DNA of 64,000 nt, taken from positions 1 through 64,000 of the forward strand of contig NZ_JACTVI010000028.1 of NCBI RefSeq assembly GCF_014495685.1. Direction: 5' to 3'. The notes beneath the pieces are model-generated. The model made no database searches. It saw only the letters and a list, made by a program, of their open reading frames with translations, and had not been told where the DNA came from. The position numbers and the translations under genes were made by a program. Position 1 is the stretch's first letter. Each line of letters begins with the position of its first letter. Origin of the DNA: Streptomyces sp. TRM68367. Lineage in GTDB: Bacteria; Actinomycetota; Actinomycetes; Streptomycetales; Streptomycetaceae. This document shows positions 53,142-61,416 of the stretch, in pieces.

Positions 53142-53905
53142 CCACCCGGATACGTCATCCCTACCTCGACCATCCCGGCCCGATCGCCTTCGCCCACCGG
53201 GGCGGCGCGGCGGACGGCCTGGAGAACACCGTGCGGCAGTTCCGGCGCGCGGTCGAGGCGGGCTACCGGTACATCGAGACCGACGTCCACGCCACGCGGG
53301 ACGGAAAGCTCGCCGCCTTCCACGACGCGACCCTCGATCGGGTGACGGACGGCGCGGGGCGGATCGCCGACCTGCCGTGGCAGGAGGTACGGCACGCGCG
53401 CGTGGGGGGCGAGGAACCGGTGCCCCTCTTCGAGGAGTTGCTGGAGACGTTCCCCGAGGTGCGCTGGAACGTGGACGTCAAGGCGGAGCCCGCCCTCCTC
53501 CCCTTCCTGGAACTGGTCGAGCGCACCAACTCCTGGGACCGGATCTGCCTCGGCTCGTTCTCCGAGGCGCGCGTGGTGCGCGCCCAGCGGCTGGCCGGGC
53601 CGCGCCTGGCCACGTCGTACGGCACCCGGGGCGTACTGAACCTGCGGCTGCGCTCGTGGGGGCTGCCGGCCGCGGTGCGCCGTTCCGCGGTCGCCGCCCA
53701 GGTGCCCGAGACGCAGTCCGGCATCCAGGTGGTGGACCACCGCTTCATCCGCGCCGCCCACGCGCGCGGGCTGCACGTCCACGTGTGGACGGTCAACGAA
53801 CCCGAGCGCATGCACCGGCTTCTGGACCTGGGTGTCGATGGCATCATGACCGATCACATCGACACACTGCGCAAGGTCATGGAGGACCGCGGCGTCTGGG
53901 TCTGA
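53138..53905 (+). CDS. Glycerophosphodiester phosphodiesterase
   Basis: A 255-residue GDPD-family TIM barrel. It has IAFAHRGGAADGLENTV near residue 15 (HRG and the following Glu/Asn), IETDVHATRDGKLAAFHD (the metal-binding E-x-D and the catalytic His), and the C-terminal VWTVNEPERM and GVDGIMTDHID. It hydrolyses glycerophosphodiesters to glycerol-3-phosphate and an alcohol; no signal peptide is present. It overlaps the yczE-like gene by GTGA. The UMF1 gene starts 49 bases later. Confidence 0.93.
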   Translation: MTTRIRHPYLDHPGPIAFAHRGGAADGLENTVRQFRRAVEAGYRYIETDVHATRDGKLAAFHDATLDRVTDGAGRIADLPWQEVRHARVGGEEPVPLFEELLETFPEVRWNVDVKAEPALLPFLELVERTNSWDRICLGSFSEARVVRAQRLAGPRLATSYGTRGVLNLRLRSWGLPAAVRRSAVAAQVPETQSGIQVVDHRFIRAAHARGLHVHVWTVNEPERMHRLLDLGVDGIMTDHIDTLRKVMEDRGVWV

Positions 53906-53954
53906 CCCCTCCGGTGCGCGCCCTCCGCGGGTTCACGGGGAAGCGAGGGCACGG

Positions 53955-55301
53955 GTGGACAGCGGCACCGTGCGGACACCGGCTGCGGACCAGGCCGCCG
54001 GACGGCGGCGCGAGCAGCGCGGCTGGTATTTCTACGACTGGGCGTGCTCCGTCTACTCGACGAGCGTGGTCACCGTCTTCCTGGGCCCGTATCTGACGTC
54101 GGTGGCCGAGGAGGCTGCGGACGCGGACGGGTTCGTGCGTCCCCTGGGGATCCCGGTGCGCGCGGGGTCCTTCTTCGCGTACTCGGTGTCCCTGTCGGTG
54201 ATCGTGGCCGTGCTGGTGATGCCCCTGGTGGGCGCTGCCGCGGACCGCAGCGGGCGCAAGAAGCCCCTCCTGGCGGCCGCCGCCTATGTGGGGGCCGCGG
54301 CGACGACGGGCATGTTCTTCCTCGACGGCGACCGCTATCTGCTCGGTGGCCTCCTGCTCATCGTGGCGAACGCCGCGCAGTCCGTGGCGATGATGCTCTA
54401 CAACTCCTACCTGCCGCAGATCGCCCCGCCCGAGGAACGCGACGCGGTCTCCTCCCGGGGCTGGGCCTTCGGATACGCGGCCGGATCGCTGGTCCTGGTC
54501 GCCAACCTGGTCCTCTACACCGCGCACGACACGTTCGGCGTCTCGGAGACCACGGCCGTCCGGATCTGCCTTGCGTCGGCCGGCCTGTGGTGGGGCGCCT
54601 TCACCCTGATCCCGCTGCGGCGGCTGCGCGACCGCGACGCACCAGCTCGGGAGACCACCCTGCCCGGGTTCCGGCAACTGGCGGCGACGGTGCGCGACAT
54701 GCGCCGCCACCCGCTGACCCTGGCCTTCCTGCTGGCGTACCTGGTCTACAACGACGGCATCCAGACGGTGATCTCCCAGGCCTCGCTCTACGGTTCCGAG
54801 GAACTCGGTCTCGGGCAGTCGACGCTCATCGGCGCCGTCCTGCTGGTCCAGGTGCTGGCCGTGGCGGGGGCGCTGGCGCTGGGCCGGCTGGCGCGCGTGT
54901 ACGGGGCCAAGCGCGCGATCCTCGGCTCGCTGGTGGCGTGGACGGTGACGCTGGCGGCCGGGTACTTCCTGCCGGCCGGGGCGCCGGTGTGGTTCTTCGT
55001 GCTGGCCGCCGGGATCGGGCTGGTCCTCGGCGGCAGCCAGGCGCTGTCCCGGTCGCTGTTCTCCCAGCTCGTGCCGCCCGGCAAGGAGGCCGAGTACTTC
55101 GCGGCGTACGAGATGAGCGACCGCGGCACCAGCTGGCTCGGCCCGCTGCTGTTCGGGCTCACCTATCAGCTGACCGGAAGTTACCGTGACGCGATCATCT
55201 CGCTGGTGGCCTTCTTCATGCTCGGGTTCGTGCTGCTCGCACGGGTTCCGGTGCGGCGGGCGATCGCGGACGCGGGCAATCCGGTACCGGACAGGATTTA
55301 G
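53955..55301 (+). CDS. UMF1-family MFS transporter
   Basis: A 448-residue protein with about twelve membrane segments. The early motif RGWYFYDWACSVYST is the mark of the UMF1/Atg22-like branch of the MFS, and the loop DRSGRKKPLL is the MFS motif. A second charged loop includes RVYGAKRAIL. These proteins export amino acids or metabolites; the substrate is unknown here. The start is the GTG at 53955. It likely belongs with the two preceding genes. Confidence 0.88.
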   Translation: MDSGTVRTPAADQAAGRRREQRGWYFYDWACSVYSTSVVTVFLGPYLTSVAEEAADADGFVRPLGIPVRAGSFFAYSVSLSVIVAVLVMPLVGAAADRSGRKKPLLAAAAYVGAAATTGMFFLDGDRYLLGGLLLIVANAAQSVAMMLYNSYLPQIAPPEERDAVSSRGWAFGYAAGSLVLVANLVLYTAHDTFGVSETTAVRICLASAGLWWGAFTLIPLRRLRDRDAPARETTLPGFRQLAATVRDMRRHPLTLAFLLAYLVYNDGIQTVISQASLYGSEELGLGQSTLIGAVLLVQVLAVAGALALGRLARVYGAKRAILGSLVAWTVTLAAGYFLPAGAPVWFFVLAAGIGLVLGGSQALSRSLFSQLVPPGKEAEYFAAYEMSDRGTSWLGPLLFGLTYQLTGSYRDAIISLVAFFMLGFVLLARVPVRRAIADAGNPVPDRI

Positions 55302-55327
55302 CACTCGGCGCGAAAGGGCTGTAGTGT
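55298..55327 (+). promoter_or_regulatory. Possible vegetative promoter upstream of rbpA
   Basis: TTAGCA, 18 bases and TAGTGT resemble the major sigma factor hexamers. The match is weak. It would give a leader of about 245 bases for rbpA. Confidence 0.35.
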
Positions 55328-55351
55328 ACGCCTTTGGCCTGCCAGGCGTAC
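55326..55351. other. Hairpin in the rbpA leader
   Basis: GTACGCCT and AGGCGTAC pair across a 10-base loop. It may terminate the UMF1 gene transcript, whose stop lies 25 bases upstream, or regulate rbpA. Confidence 0.5.
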
Positions 55352-55384
55352 CGTTACTGCGCGTCAAAGATGCCGAAACGCTGG

Positions 55385-55408
55385 GTCACATCTGCTAGCA
55401 GATGTGAC
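55385..55408. promoter_or_regulatory. Perfect 24-bp palindrome upstream of rbpA
   Basis: GTCACATCTG, CTAG, and the complementary arm CAGATGTGAC form a perfect palindrome 172 bases before the rbpA start and 84 bases before the SigR-type -35 element. It is AT-richer than its surroundings and has no T run, so an operator is more likely than a terminator. I cannot name a regulator for it. Confidence 0.6.
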
Positions 55409-55491
55409 AAACCGGGCGCCGGTGGGTACGACATTGGTCAGCAAGGCTGCGGCTACGACGGCGACGCATGACCCGGAACGGGACTCGGAAC

Positions 55492-55518
55492 GGGAATCTT
55501 TACCGCCGACCGGACGTT
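55492..55518 (+). promoter_or_regulatory. SigR-type promoter of rbpA
   Basis: GGGAAT (55492-55497) and GTT (55516-55518) with exactly 18 bases between them match the SigR consensus GGGAAT-N18-GTT. rbpA is an established member of the SigR thiol-oxidative stress regulon in S. coelicolor. Transcription should begin about 50 bases before the start codon. Confidence 0.9.
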
Positions 55519-55579
55519 GACCGGATGACGACGACAGCGACACCTGTCCTGTGGGCGACAAGCCCGGGAGGCACGATTC

Positions 55580-55954
55580 ATGAGTGAGCGAGCTCTTCGC
55601 GGCACGCGCCTCGTGGTGACCAGCTACGAGACGGACCGCGGCATCGACCTGGCTCCGCGCCAGGCCGTGGAGTACGCATGCGAGAAGGGGCACCGCTTCG
55701 AGATGCCCTTCTCGGTCGAGGCGGAGATCCCGCCGGAGTGGGAGTGCAAGGTCTGCGGGGCCCAGGCACTCCTGGTGGACGGCGACGGCCCGGAAGAGAA
55801 GAAGGCCAAGCCCGCGCGTACGCATTGGGACATGCTGATGGAGCGGCGGACCCGTGAGGAACTCGAAGAGGTCCTTGAGGAGCGGCTGGCCGTTCTGCGC
55901 TCCGGTGCGATGAATATCGCGGTTCACCCCAGGGACAGCCGCAAGTCGGCGTAG
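55580..55954 (+). CDS. rbpA: RNA polymerase-binding protein RbpA
   Basis: A 124-residue actinobacterial transcription factor. It binds the primary sigma factor and RNA polymerase and stabilises the open promoter complex. The sequence shows the N-terminal tail (LRGTRLVVTSYETDRG) and the zinc-free core with C-x3-H-like CEKGHRFEMPFS and CKVCGAQA. The basic linker KKAKPARTHWDML and the sigma-interaction helix RRTREELEEVLEERL follow. GGGAGG lies 9 bases before the ATG. Control is by the SigR-type promoter and probably a second one. Confidence 0.97.
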   Translation: MSERALRGTRLVVTSYETDRGIDLAPRQAVEYACEKGHRFEMPFSVEAEIPPEWECKVCGAQALLVDGDGPEEKKAKPARTHWDMLMERRTREELEEVLEERLAVLRSGAMNIAVHPRDSRKSA

Positions 55955-55998
55955 TCCCTGCGGGGCTTGGACGGATTGACAGCGCACGTTACTGATCG

Positions 55999-56040
55999 CG
56001 GGCGCCGTACGTGAGGCTGACGTACGGCGCCCGCGGTTTT
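55999..56040 (+). terminator. rbpA terminator
   Basis: CGGGCGCCGTACGT pairs perfectly over 14 bp with its complement across a 7-base loop, and is followed by CGGTTTT. This is a classical factor-independent terminator 45 bases after the stop. Confidence 0.93.
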
Positions 56041-56108
56041 GTGCGGGGTGCCGTTTCGTGCGGTGCCGATTCGTGCCGGGTGCGGGTCGGTGGTTGGTTA
56101 CTGTTCCC

Positions 56109-56175
56109 GGGGGCTGCGCCCCCAGACCCCCGCTTCGGCCTTGCGGCCTCGTCCTCAAACGCCGGGCGGGCTGAG
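56109..56175 (+). repeat. Recurrent Streptomyces-type intergenic repeat B, copy 1
   Basis: The block begins GGGGGCTGCGCCCCC, then has CAGACCCCCGCTTCGGC, GGCCTCGTCCTC and GCCGG-CGGGCTGAG. The same sequence appears inverted at 60053-60119. I recall this element in many Streptomyces intergenic regions. The first part folds into a hairpin, so it may end transcription. Confidence 0.8.
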
Positions 56176-56222
56176 TTGGTCAGCCTGACCGGCGCTGAGA
56201 AGTTCACCCGGTGCCCGGAAGT

Positions 56223-56795
56223 TCAGCGGGTCAGCGGCGGGCGCGGGTCCTGAGGCGTGTCCCCCGGCTCGTCCCTGATGACCTCGCCCGGGACGACCTT
56301 GCCGTCCGGGCGGTGCATGCGGGCCTGTTGGAAGGCGTCGCCCAGCGTGCCGGAGCCGGCCTCGCGGAGTTTGCGTTCGAAGGTGCTTTCCGCGTAGCGG
56401 CTGATCGACTTCTGGACCGGCGGGATCAGCAGGACCAGGCCCACCGCGTCCGAGATCAGGCCGGGGAGCATCAGCAGCAGGCCGCCCAGCATCATCAGGC
56501 CGTTGCCCTCGCTGTTCGGCCGGGCCGTGGGCATCGCGCCGGTCTGCTGCTGTTGCAGGGTCTCGGTGAGATTCTTGAAGGCCCGCCGGCCCGCCCGCTT
56601 GATCACGACCGAGCCGAGGACGAAGCCCGCCGCCAGGAGCAGGAAGACCACGAGGCCGTTCGACGCGCCCGCGACCACCGTGAGCAGCCAGATCTCCAGT
56701 ACGAGCCACGCGGCGATGCCCAGCGGCAGGAACGTGCGCAGCCGCGAGCGCCGGGGCCGGGCGGGGTACCTGGGAGTCTGAGCGCCAGTCGTCAT
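56223..56795 (-). CDS. fxsA: FxsA-family membrane protein
   Basis: A 190-residue cytoplasmic membrane protein. Its segments FLPLGIAAWLVLEIWLLTVV, GLVVFLLLAAGFVLGSVVI and GGLLLMLPGLISDAVGLVLLIPP are typical of FxsA, whose E. coli namesake suppresses F-plasmid exclusion of phage T7. The role in actinobacteria is unknown. It sits between rbpA and ppm1, on the strand opposite to rbpA. Confidence 0.92.
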   Translation of the reverse strand: MTTGAQTPRYPARPRRSRLRTFLPLGIAAWLVLEIWLLTVVAGASNGLVVFLLLAAGFVLGSVVIKRAGRRAFKNLTETLQQQQTGAMPTARPNSEGNGLMMLGGLLLMLPGLISDAVGLVLLIPPVQKSISRYAESTFERKLREAGSGTLGDAFQQARMHRPDGKVVPGEVIRDEPGDTPQDPRPPLTR

Positions 56796-56959
56796 GCATC
56801 CAGTGTGCCTGGGCGCGGCTCAGTGCGGGATAAGGGGGCGATCAGCAACGCCTGTGCGGCCGCGTGTCCGCGCCTGCGGCTCCGGGAGGCCGCACACTCC
56901 CGCGGCCCTGGGCGGTCGCGGCTCCGCGGCTCGGGAGCCGTACGCCGGAGACAGTACTC

Positions 56960-57796
56960 CTATGGCCGGGACGGCTTGGCCCCGCGGCCCAACTCCGGCT
57001 GGGACGGTTTGCCGCCACGGCCGGTGATCTTGCCGACCCGCTCCCGCACGCCCCACGCGGTGACCCGCCACAGGGCCTCCACGAGGATGTCTCGGCTCAT
57101 CTTGGAGTCGCCGAGTTCGCGCTCGACGAAGGTGATCGGGACCTCGACGACGTGGTAGCCGGCCTTGACCGCGCGGCGGGCGAGGTCGACCTGGAAGCAG
57201 TAGCCCTGGGACGCGACGTCGTCGAGTCCGAGGCCCTCCAGGGTCTCGCGGCGAAAGGCGCGGTAGCCGCCGGTGATGTCGCGGAGGGGGAGGGCCAGGG
57301 CCATCCGGGAGTAGAGGCTGCCGCCGCGCGAGATGGCCTCCCGGGACTTGGGCCAGTTGACCACCCGGCCGCCGGGCACCCAGCGGGAGCCGAGCACCAG
57401 GTCGGCGCCCTTGAGGGCGGTCAGCAGGCGGGGCAGTTCCTCGGGCTGGTGGGAGCCGTCGGCGTCCATCTCGACCAGCACGCCGTAGCCGCGCTCCAGG
57501 CCCCAGCGGAAGCCCGCGAGGTAGGCGGCGCCCAGGCCCTCCTTGCCCTTGCGGTGCAGCACCTGGACGTGGTCGTCCTCAGCGGCCAGCCCGTCGGCGA
57601 GCTTGCCGGTGCCGTCGGGGCTGTTGTCGTCGGCCACGAGCACGTGCGCCTCGGGGACGGCCTTGCGCACCCGGCCGACGACCGACTCGATGTTCTCCGC
57701 CTCGTTGTAGGTCGGGATGATCACCAAGGCCGTGCCGAGCGGGCCGAACTTCCTCCCCTGGACTCCTGCCGCGAGGGTCCCGTCGCCGTCGTTCAC
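56960..57796 (-). CDS. ppm1: Polyprenol-phosphate mannose synthase
   Basis: A 278-residue GT2 enzyme that moves mannose from GDP-mannose to polyprenyl phosphate, giving the donor for protein O-mannosylation and lipoglycans. It shows VIIPTYNEAENIESVV, DDNSPDGTG, VEMDADGSHQPEELP (the D-x-D metal motif) and GSRWVPGG. It has only the catalytic domain; the N-terminal acyltransferase found in mycobacterial Ppm1 is absent, as is usual in Streptomyces. GTG 57796 with AAGGGGC upstream is the start. The frame further upstream is not coding. A possible promoter lies about 420 bases upstream. Confidence 0.93.
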   Translation of the reverse strand: MNDGDGTLAAGVQGRKFGPLGTALVIIPTYNEAENIESVVGRVRKAVPEAHVLVADDNSPDGTGKLADGLAAEDDHVQVLHRKGKEGLGAAYLAGFRWGLERGYGVLVEMDADGSHQPEELPRLLTALKGADLVLGSRWVPGGRVVNWPKSREAISRGGSLYSRMALALPLRDITGGYRAFRRETLEGLGLDDVASQGYCFQVDLARRAVKAGYHVVEVPITFVERELGDSKMSRDILVEALWRVTAWGVRERVGKITGRGGKPSQPELGRGAKPSRP

Positions 57797-58350
57797 TGCT
57801 GCCCCTTCATGTCCGTACGCAGGGTCCACCATAGTGGCCGCGGCCTGCGATGACGCGAGAGGACGTTCGTATGGTGGTGTCGATTGCCCAAGAGCGGGGT
57901 AAAAGAGGCGCTCCGCGTCCGTGGGCCGGGGCGCGGGACTGTATGTACGGCGGATGGGGGCCCGGCGCCCTTCGGGCCGACCTGGGACCCGCTGGCTGCG
58001 GATCGACCGAAAGCCGTTGTCTACTGAGCGCCCGGGCCCCATCCCGGTCACACCTCCCCGACCGGCCGGAACGTTCCCTCGGCGCTGCGCGGGCACTGAG
58101 CCTGGCTCCCAGTGGCGGTGCCCCGGTGCGGCACACCGTCCCTGACCCAGCGGCGCTGCGACGAGTGCACGGACGTTCCCCGGTCGGGCGTCCAGTGGTG
58201 GACCCGGCCGAACCTACCGGCCCCCTGCCGCCGCCTGTCAACAGCCGTTTGACCTGCTCTTCTTCCGTCAAAGTCCTGGTCAGCGCGGAGGATGCGCAGG
58301 TCGCGCGGCGAGGCGGCGCCGGGTGATCATCGCCGCGCCACCCCCGTAGA
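57797..58350. other. Long spacer upstream of ppm1
   Basis: A 554-base stretch with no supported gene, although open frames cross it. It contains a promoter-like pair on the minus strand (next entry) and the hairpin around GGCCCGAAGGGC near 57970. It may encode a long 5' leader for ppm1 or a small RNA. Confidence 0.4.
58211..58241 (-). promoter_or_regulatory. Candidate vegetative promoter on the minus strand
   Basis: TTGACA (58236-58241 complement), 19 bases and TAGGTT (58211-58216 complement) match the primary sigma factor consensus closely. The spacer is one to two bases longer than ideal. Transcripts would run toward ppm1 with a leader of about 400 bases. Confidence 0.5.
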
Positions 58351-59958
58351 TCACTCGCCCGGCCGTACGAACACCGTCCGTCCGCCGACGACCGTGCGCA
58401 GGCAGACCGGCAGGTCTCGGCCCGGTGCGAGGTCGGGCAGGCCGGGGGTGCCGGAGCGAGGGTCGGTCGACCAGCGGGCGACCCGGTCGTCGGGGGCCTG
58501 GACGACGAGTTCGCCGGTGCGCCACACGGCATAGTCCGCGGGGGCGCCCGGCACCAGGATCCCGGCGTCGTCCCGGCCGACCGCCCGCCAGCCGCCCCGC
58601 GTGTGCGCGGTGAACGCGGCGCGCACCGAGACGCGGTGCTCCGGCGTGCGGTGCAAGGCGGCGGCGCGGACCGTGCCCCAGGGATCGAGAGGCGTGACCG
58701 GGCTGTCGGAGCCGAAGGCGAGCGGGACGCCGGCGCGCAGCAGGGCCGCGAAGGGGTTCAGGGTGCGGGCCCGCTCGACGCCCAGGCGCTGGGCGTACAT
58801 GCCGTCCTCGCCGCCCCACAGTGCGTCGAAGGCGGGCTGCACGGAGGCGGTGAGGCCGAGGTCGGCGAAGGCGGTGACGGTGTCCGGGGTGAGCATCTCG
58901 GCGTGCTCGACGCGGTGGCGGGCGGCGCGGATCCGGACGAGGCCGAGCTTCTCGGCGGCGGCGCGGACGCCCTCGACGACGGTGGTCACGGCGGCGTCGC
59001 CGATGGCGTGGAAGCCCGCCTGGAGGCCCGCCTCGGTGCACGCGGTGACGTGGGCGGCGACCGCAGCGGCGTCCAGGTAGGCGGTGCCGGTGTGGCCGGC
59101 GTCGGCGTAGGGCTGGTGCAGACAGGCGGTGTGCGAGCCGAGGGCGCCGTCGACGAAGAGGTCACCGGCGGCGCCGATCGCGCCCAGTTCGCGCGCCTTG
59201 GCAACCCCTTCCTCGGCCTGCTCGGCCCAGTAGCCGACGACGCGCGGCCCCGGCCCCTCGGCGGCGAGGCGGAGCAGGCCGGTGAAGTCGTCCTCGGAGG
59301 AGATGTCCGGGCCGGCGCACTCGTGCACGGTGCCGATGCCGAGGGAGGCGGCGCGGGCGAGGGCAGCGCGCTGGGCGTCGGTGCGCTGGGCAGGCGTGAT
59401 CGCGCCCAACGCGGTGGCGCGTACGGCGTGATGGGCGTCGGCGGTGAGCGGGCCCTCCACCCGGCCCAGGGACGTCATGTCGAGCAGAGCCGTCGTGACG
59501 ACCGCGGAGTGGACGTCGATGCGGGAGAGATAGAGAGGCCGTCCACCGGTGACCTCGTCGAGTTCGGCACGCGTCGGGGGCCGGGCGCCGGGCCAGCGGG
59601 CGGCGTCCCAGCCGTGACCGAGCAGGACGCGGTCGTCCGGCCGGGCGGCGGCGAACTCCCGCACACGCGCGAGCGCGGCCTCCAGAGAGGAGGCGTCGGA
59701 CAGGTCCAGCCCGGTGAGCGCCAGACCGGTCGCGGTGGTGTGCACGTGGGCATCGGTGAACGCCGGGGTGACCAGCGCCCCGTCCAGGTCGACCACCTCG
59801 TCGACCCCGTCCGAAAAGGCATCGGCAGCCCCCTCGGAACCGACCCAGGCAACCTGCCCCCGCTCGACAACCATCGCGGTCGCGAACGGATCAGCGGGGC
59901 TGTGCACCTCTCCACGACGGAGGAGAACGGTCTTCGGCTGGGCGGTCGGCTCACTCAT
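58351..59958 (-). CDS. YtcJ-type amidohydrolase
   Basis: A 535-residue metal-dependent amidohydrolase. It has LVTPAFTDAHVHTTATG (the D-x-H-x-H pair near residue 70), GFHAIGDAAVTTVVEG (metal His), RHRVEHAEM and AFGSDSPVTPLDPW (the terminal Asp). These features mark the YtcJ/exoenzyme regulatory protein AepA-like branch. The reaction is unknown; amide or cyclic amide hydrolysis is likely. The ATG at 59958 is chosen over a much longer frame that runs through the regulator gene in another frame. Confidence 0.88.
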   Translation of the reverse strand: MSEPTAQPKTVLLRRGEVHSPADPFATAMVVERGQVAWVGSEGAADAFSDGVDEVVDLDGALVTPAFTDAHVHTTATGLALTGLDLSDASSLEAALARVREFAAARPDDRVLLGHGWDAARWPGARPPTRAELDEVTGGRPLYLSRIDVHSAVVTTALLDMTSLGRVEGPLTADAHHAVRATALGAITPAQRTDAQRAALARAASLGIGTVHECAGPDISSEDDFTGLLRLAAEGPGPRVVGYWAEQAEEGVAKARELGAIGAAGDLFVDGALGSHTACLHQPYADAGHTGTAYLDAAAVAAHVTACTEAGLQAGFHAIGDAAVTTVVEGVRAAAEKLGLVRIRAARHRVEHAEMLTPDTVTAFADLGLTASVQPAFDALWGGEDGMYAQRLGVERARTLNPFAALLRAGVPLAFGSDSPVTPLDPWGTVRAAALHRTPEHRVSVRAAFTAHTRGGWRAVGRDDAGILVPGAPADYAVWRTGELVVQAPDDRVARWSTDPRSGTPGLPDLAPGRDLPVCLRTVVGGRTVFVRPGE

Positions 59959-60052
59959 GCCCGACAGTCTCGCGCCTGCCCCGAACACGTCGGCACGCAG
60001 GTCGACCGGAACGACACCAGGGGCCGGCGCTTGTCGGCACCGGCCAGCAAAT

Positions 60053-60119
60053 CTCAGCCCGTCCGGCGCTCGAGGACGAGGCCACCCAGCCGAACCGGGG
60101 GTCCGGGGGCGCAGCCCCA
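60053..60119 (-). repeat. Recurrent intergenic repeat B, copy 2 (inverted)
   Basis: Reverse complement of the element at 56109-56175 with scattered differences. The shared blocks are GGGGCTGCGCCCCC, GACCCCCG-TTCGGC, GGCCTCGTCCTC and CGGGCTGAG. It lies between the amidohydrolase and Lrp genes. Confidence 0.8.
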
Positions 60120-60269
60120 GCACGGGCCGCACCCGGCGACGACCGGTAGCCGACGACGGCGCGCAACCGTGCCCGTAAGCCGCGGGCATGCAACGCCGGT
60201 CCCCGCCCCGCACCCAACCCCCGGCCCACACCAGACAACGGCCCCCGGAACCCGGCCCGGCCGACGCAG
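60120..60269. other. Spacer, nothing recognised
   Basis: The 150 bases between repeat B and the Lrp gene end are C-rich and show no gene or clear signal. Confidence 0.3.
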
Positions 60270-60710
60270 TCAGATCCGCGGCGGCCGTGCCTCGTACGGC
60301 GTCGACAACACCACCGTCGTCCGCGTCGACACCCCCGCCAGCGACCGCAGCCGAGCAAGCAGTTCCTCCAGCTCGTGCGGCGTACCCACCCGCACCTTGA
60401 GGATGTAGTTCTCGTCGCCCGCGACACTGTGGCAGGCCTCGATCTCGGGAACACCGGACAGCCGGTCGGCGATGTCGTCGGGGGCGCTGGGATCGAAGGG
60501 TTTGACCGAGATGAAGGCGGTCAGGGGCAACCCCACGGCATCGGGGTCGACGACCGCGGCATAACCGCGGATGACGCCACGCTGTTCGAGCCGCCGCACC
60601 CGCTGGTGCACGGCAGACGTGGACAGACCGGTGGCCTTGCCCAGGTCGGTGTAGCTCATCCGCCCGTCCTTGACGAGCAGCTGCACGATCTGTCGGTCCA
60701 GCTCCTCCAT
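60270..60710 (-). CDS. Lrp/AsnC-family regulator
   Basis: A 146-residue protein with the AsnC helix-turn-helix (DRQIVQLLVKDGRMSYTDLG and STSAVHQRVRRLEQRGVI) and the RAM ligand domain (ISVKPFDPSAPDDIADRL, VAGDENYILKVRVGTPHELE). It should respond to an amino acid. The ATG at 60710 has no ribosome binding site. TAGGTT (60719-60724 on the complement) stands 8 bases before it, so the message is probably leaderless. Confidence 0.9.
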   Translation of the reverse strand: MEELDRQIVQLLVKDGRMSYTDLGKATGLSTSAVHQRVRRLEQRGVIRGYAAVVDPDAVGLPLTAFISVKPFDPSAPDDIADRLSGVPEIEACHSVAGDENYILKVRVGTPHELEELLARLRSLAGVSTRTTVVLSTPYEARPPRI

Positions 60711-60718
60711 GGCGCAAG

Positions 60719-60724
60719 AACCTA
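60719..60724 (-). promoter_or_regulatory. -10 element placing the Lrp gene transcript start at its ATG
   Basis: TAGGTT reads toward the Lrp gene with 8 bases to the ATG. This is the distance at which transcription would begin at or next to the start codon. Confidence 0.5.
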
Positions 60725-60978
60725 CAGTGCGGTTGATCTCCTCGGATACCGGAGAGCCCAGGTCATACCCGGTTCGTGATGTGCCCGAGAGCCCTCCGTG
60801 AGCCGACCGGGTGACAAAAGCACCGCACGCGGCACCTGCGGATGACATGTGACGAACGCCACAGGCCTCGAACAGCCTCCGTGATGTCCCCGTGATTATC
60901 CCGGAGACGGGGCGGGAAGTGCTTGCTGTGGTCGAGGCCGCAGCGCCTACACGGCCCAGCCCGAGGGGGAGTTAACCC

Positions 60979-61416
60979 ATGCAGAGTCTTAAGCGCCCTG
61001 GTCGTACCGTGCCCAAGCGGCAGCAGCCGGTGGTCGAACCCGAGCCGGAGGGCGTCGAACCCGACGCCGTCGCCGAGGAGGAACTCGACGCGTACGACAC
61101 CTTCGAGATGTACCGGGTGATCTGCCCGGACTGCGCACAGCCCATCGCCCTGCTGGCGGACGAGGAGGTCCTGCCGGAGCACGCGCTGTGCGCCTCACCG
61201 TGGAACCCGTTCGGGCTCACGGTCTGCCCCGGCACCGGCCGAAGCGCCTCCGACGCCCGGCCCGCGGACGAGTCCGTCGAGCCCCAGGAGCAGGACACCG
61301 CCCGACTGCTGACGCTCCCTCAGGGACTCGACTGGCGGACGCAGCCCTTCTCGCACGTGGGCGGCCCGGGCTCCCGCCCGATCCGCGTACCGGTGATGCG
61401 GCGCCAGGCCGCCTGA
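60979..61416 (+). CDS. Conserved hypothetical protein with CxxC
   Basis: A 145-residue acidic protein with MYRVICPDCAQPIALLADEE near residue 50 and a second Cys cluster (LCASPWNPFGLTVCPG) near 72-86, which may form a zinc site. I know no function. A GAGGGGGAG site lies about 8 bases upstream of the ATG. It is divergent from the Lrp regulator across 268 bases. Confidence 0.75.
   Translation: MQSLKRPGRTVPKRQQPVVEPEPEGVEPDAVAEEELDAYDTFEMYRVICPDCAQPIALLADEEVLPEHALCASPWNPFGLTVCPGTGRSASDARPADESVEPQEQDTARLLTLPQGLDWRTQPFSHVGGPGSRPIRVPVMRRQAA

Noticed and set aside
57850..58326. Forward open frame of 158 residues upstream of ppm1
   Set aside because: No ribosome binding site, low-complexity Arg/Pro/Gly composition and no similarity to any family I know.
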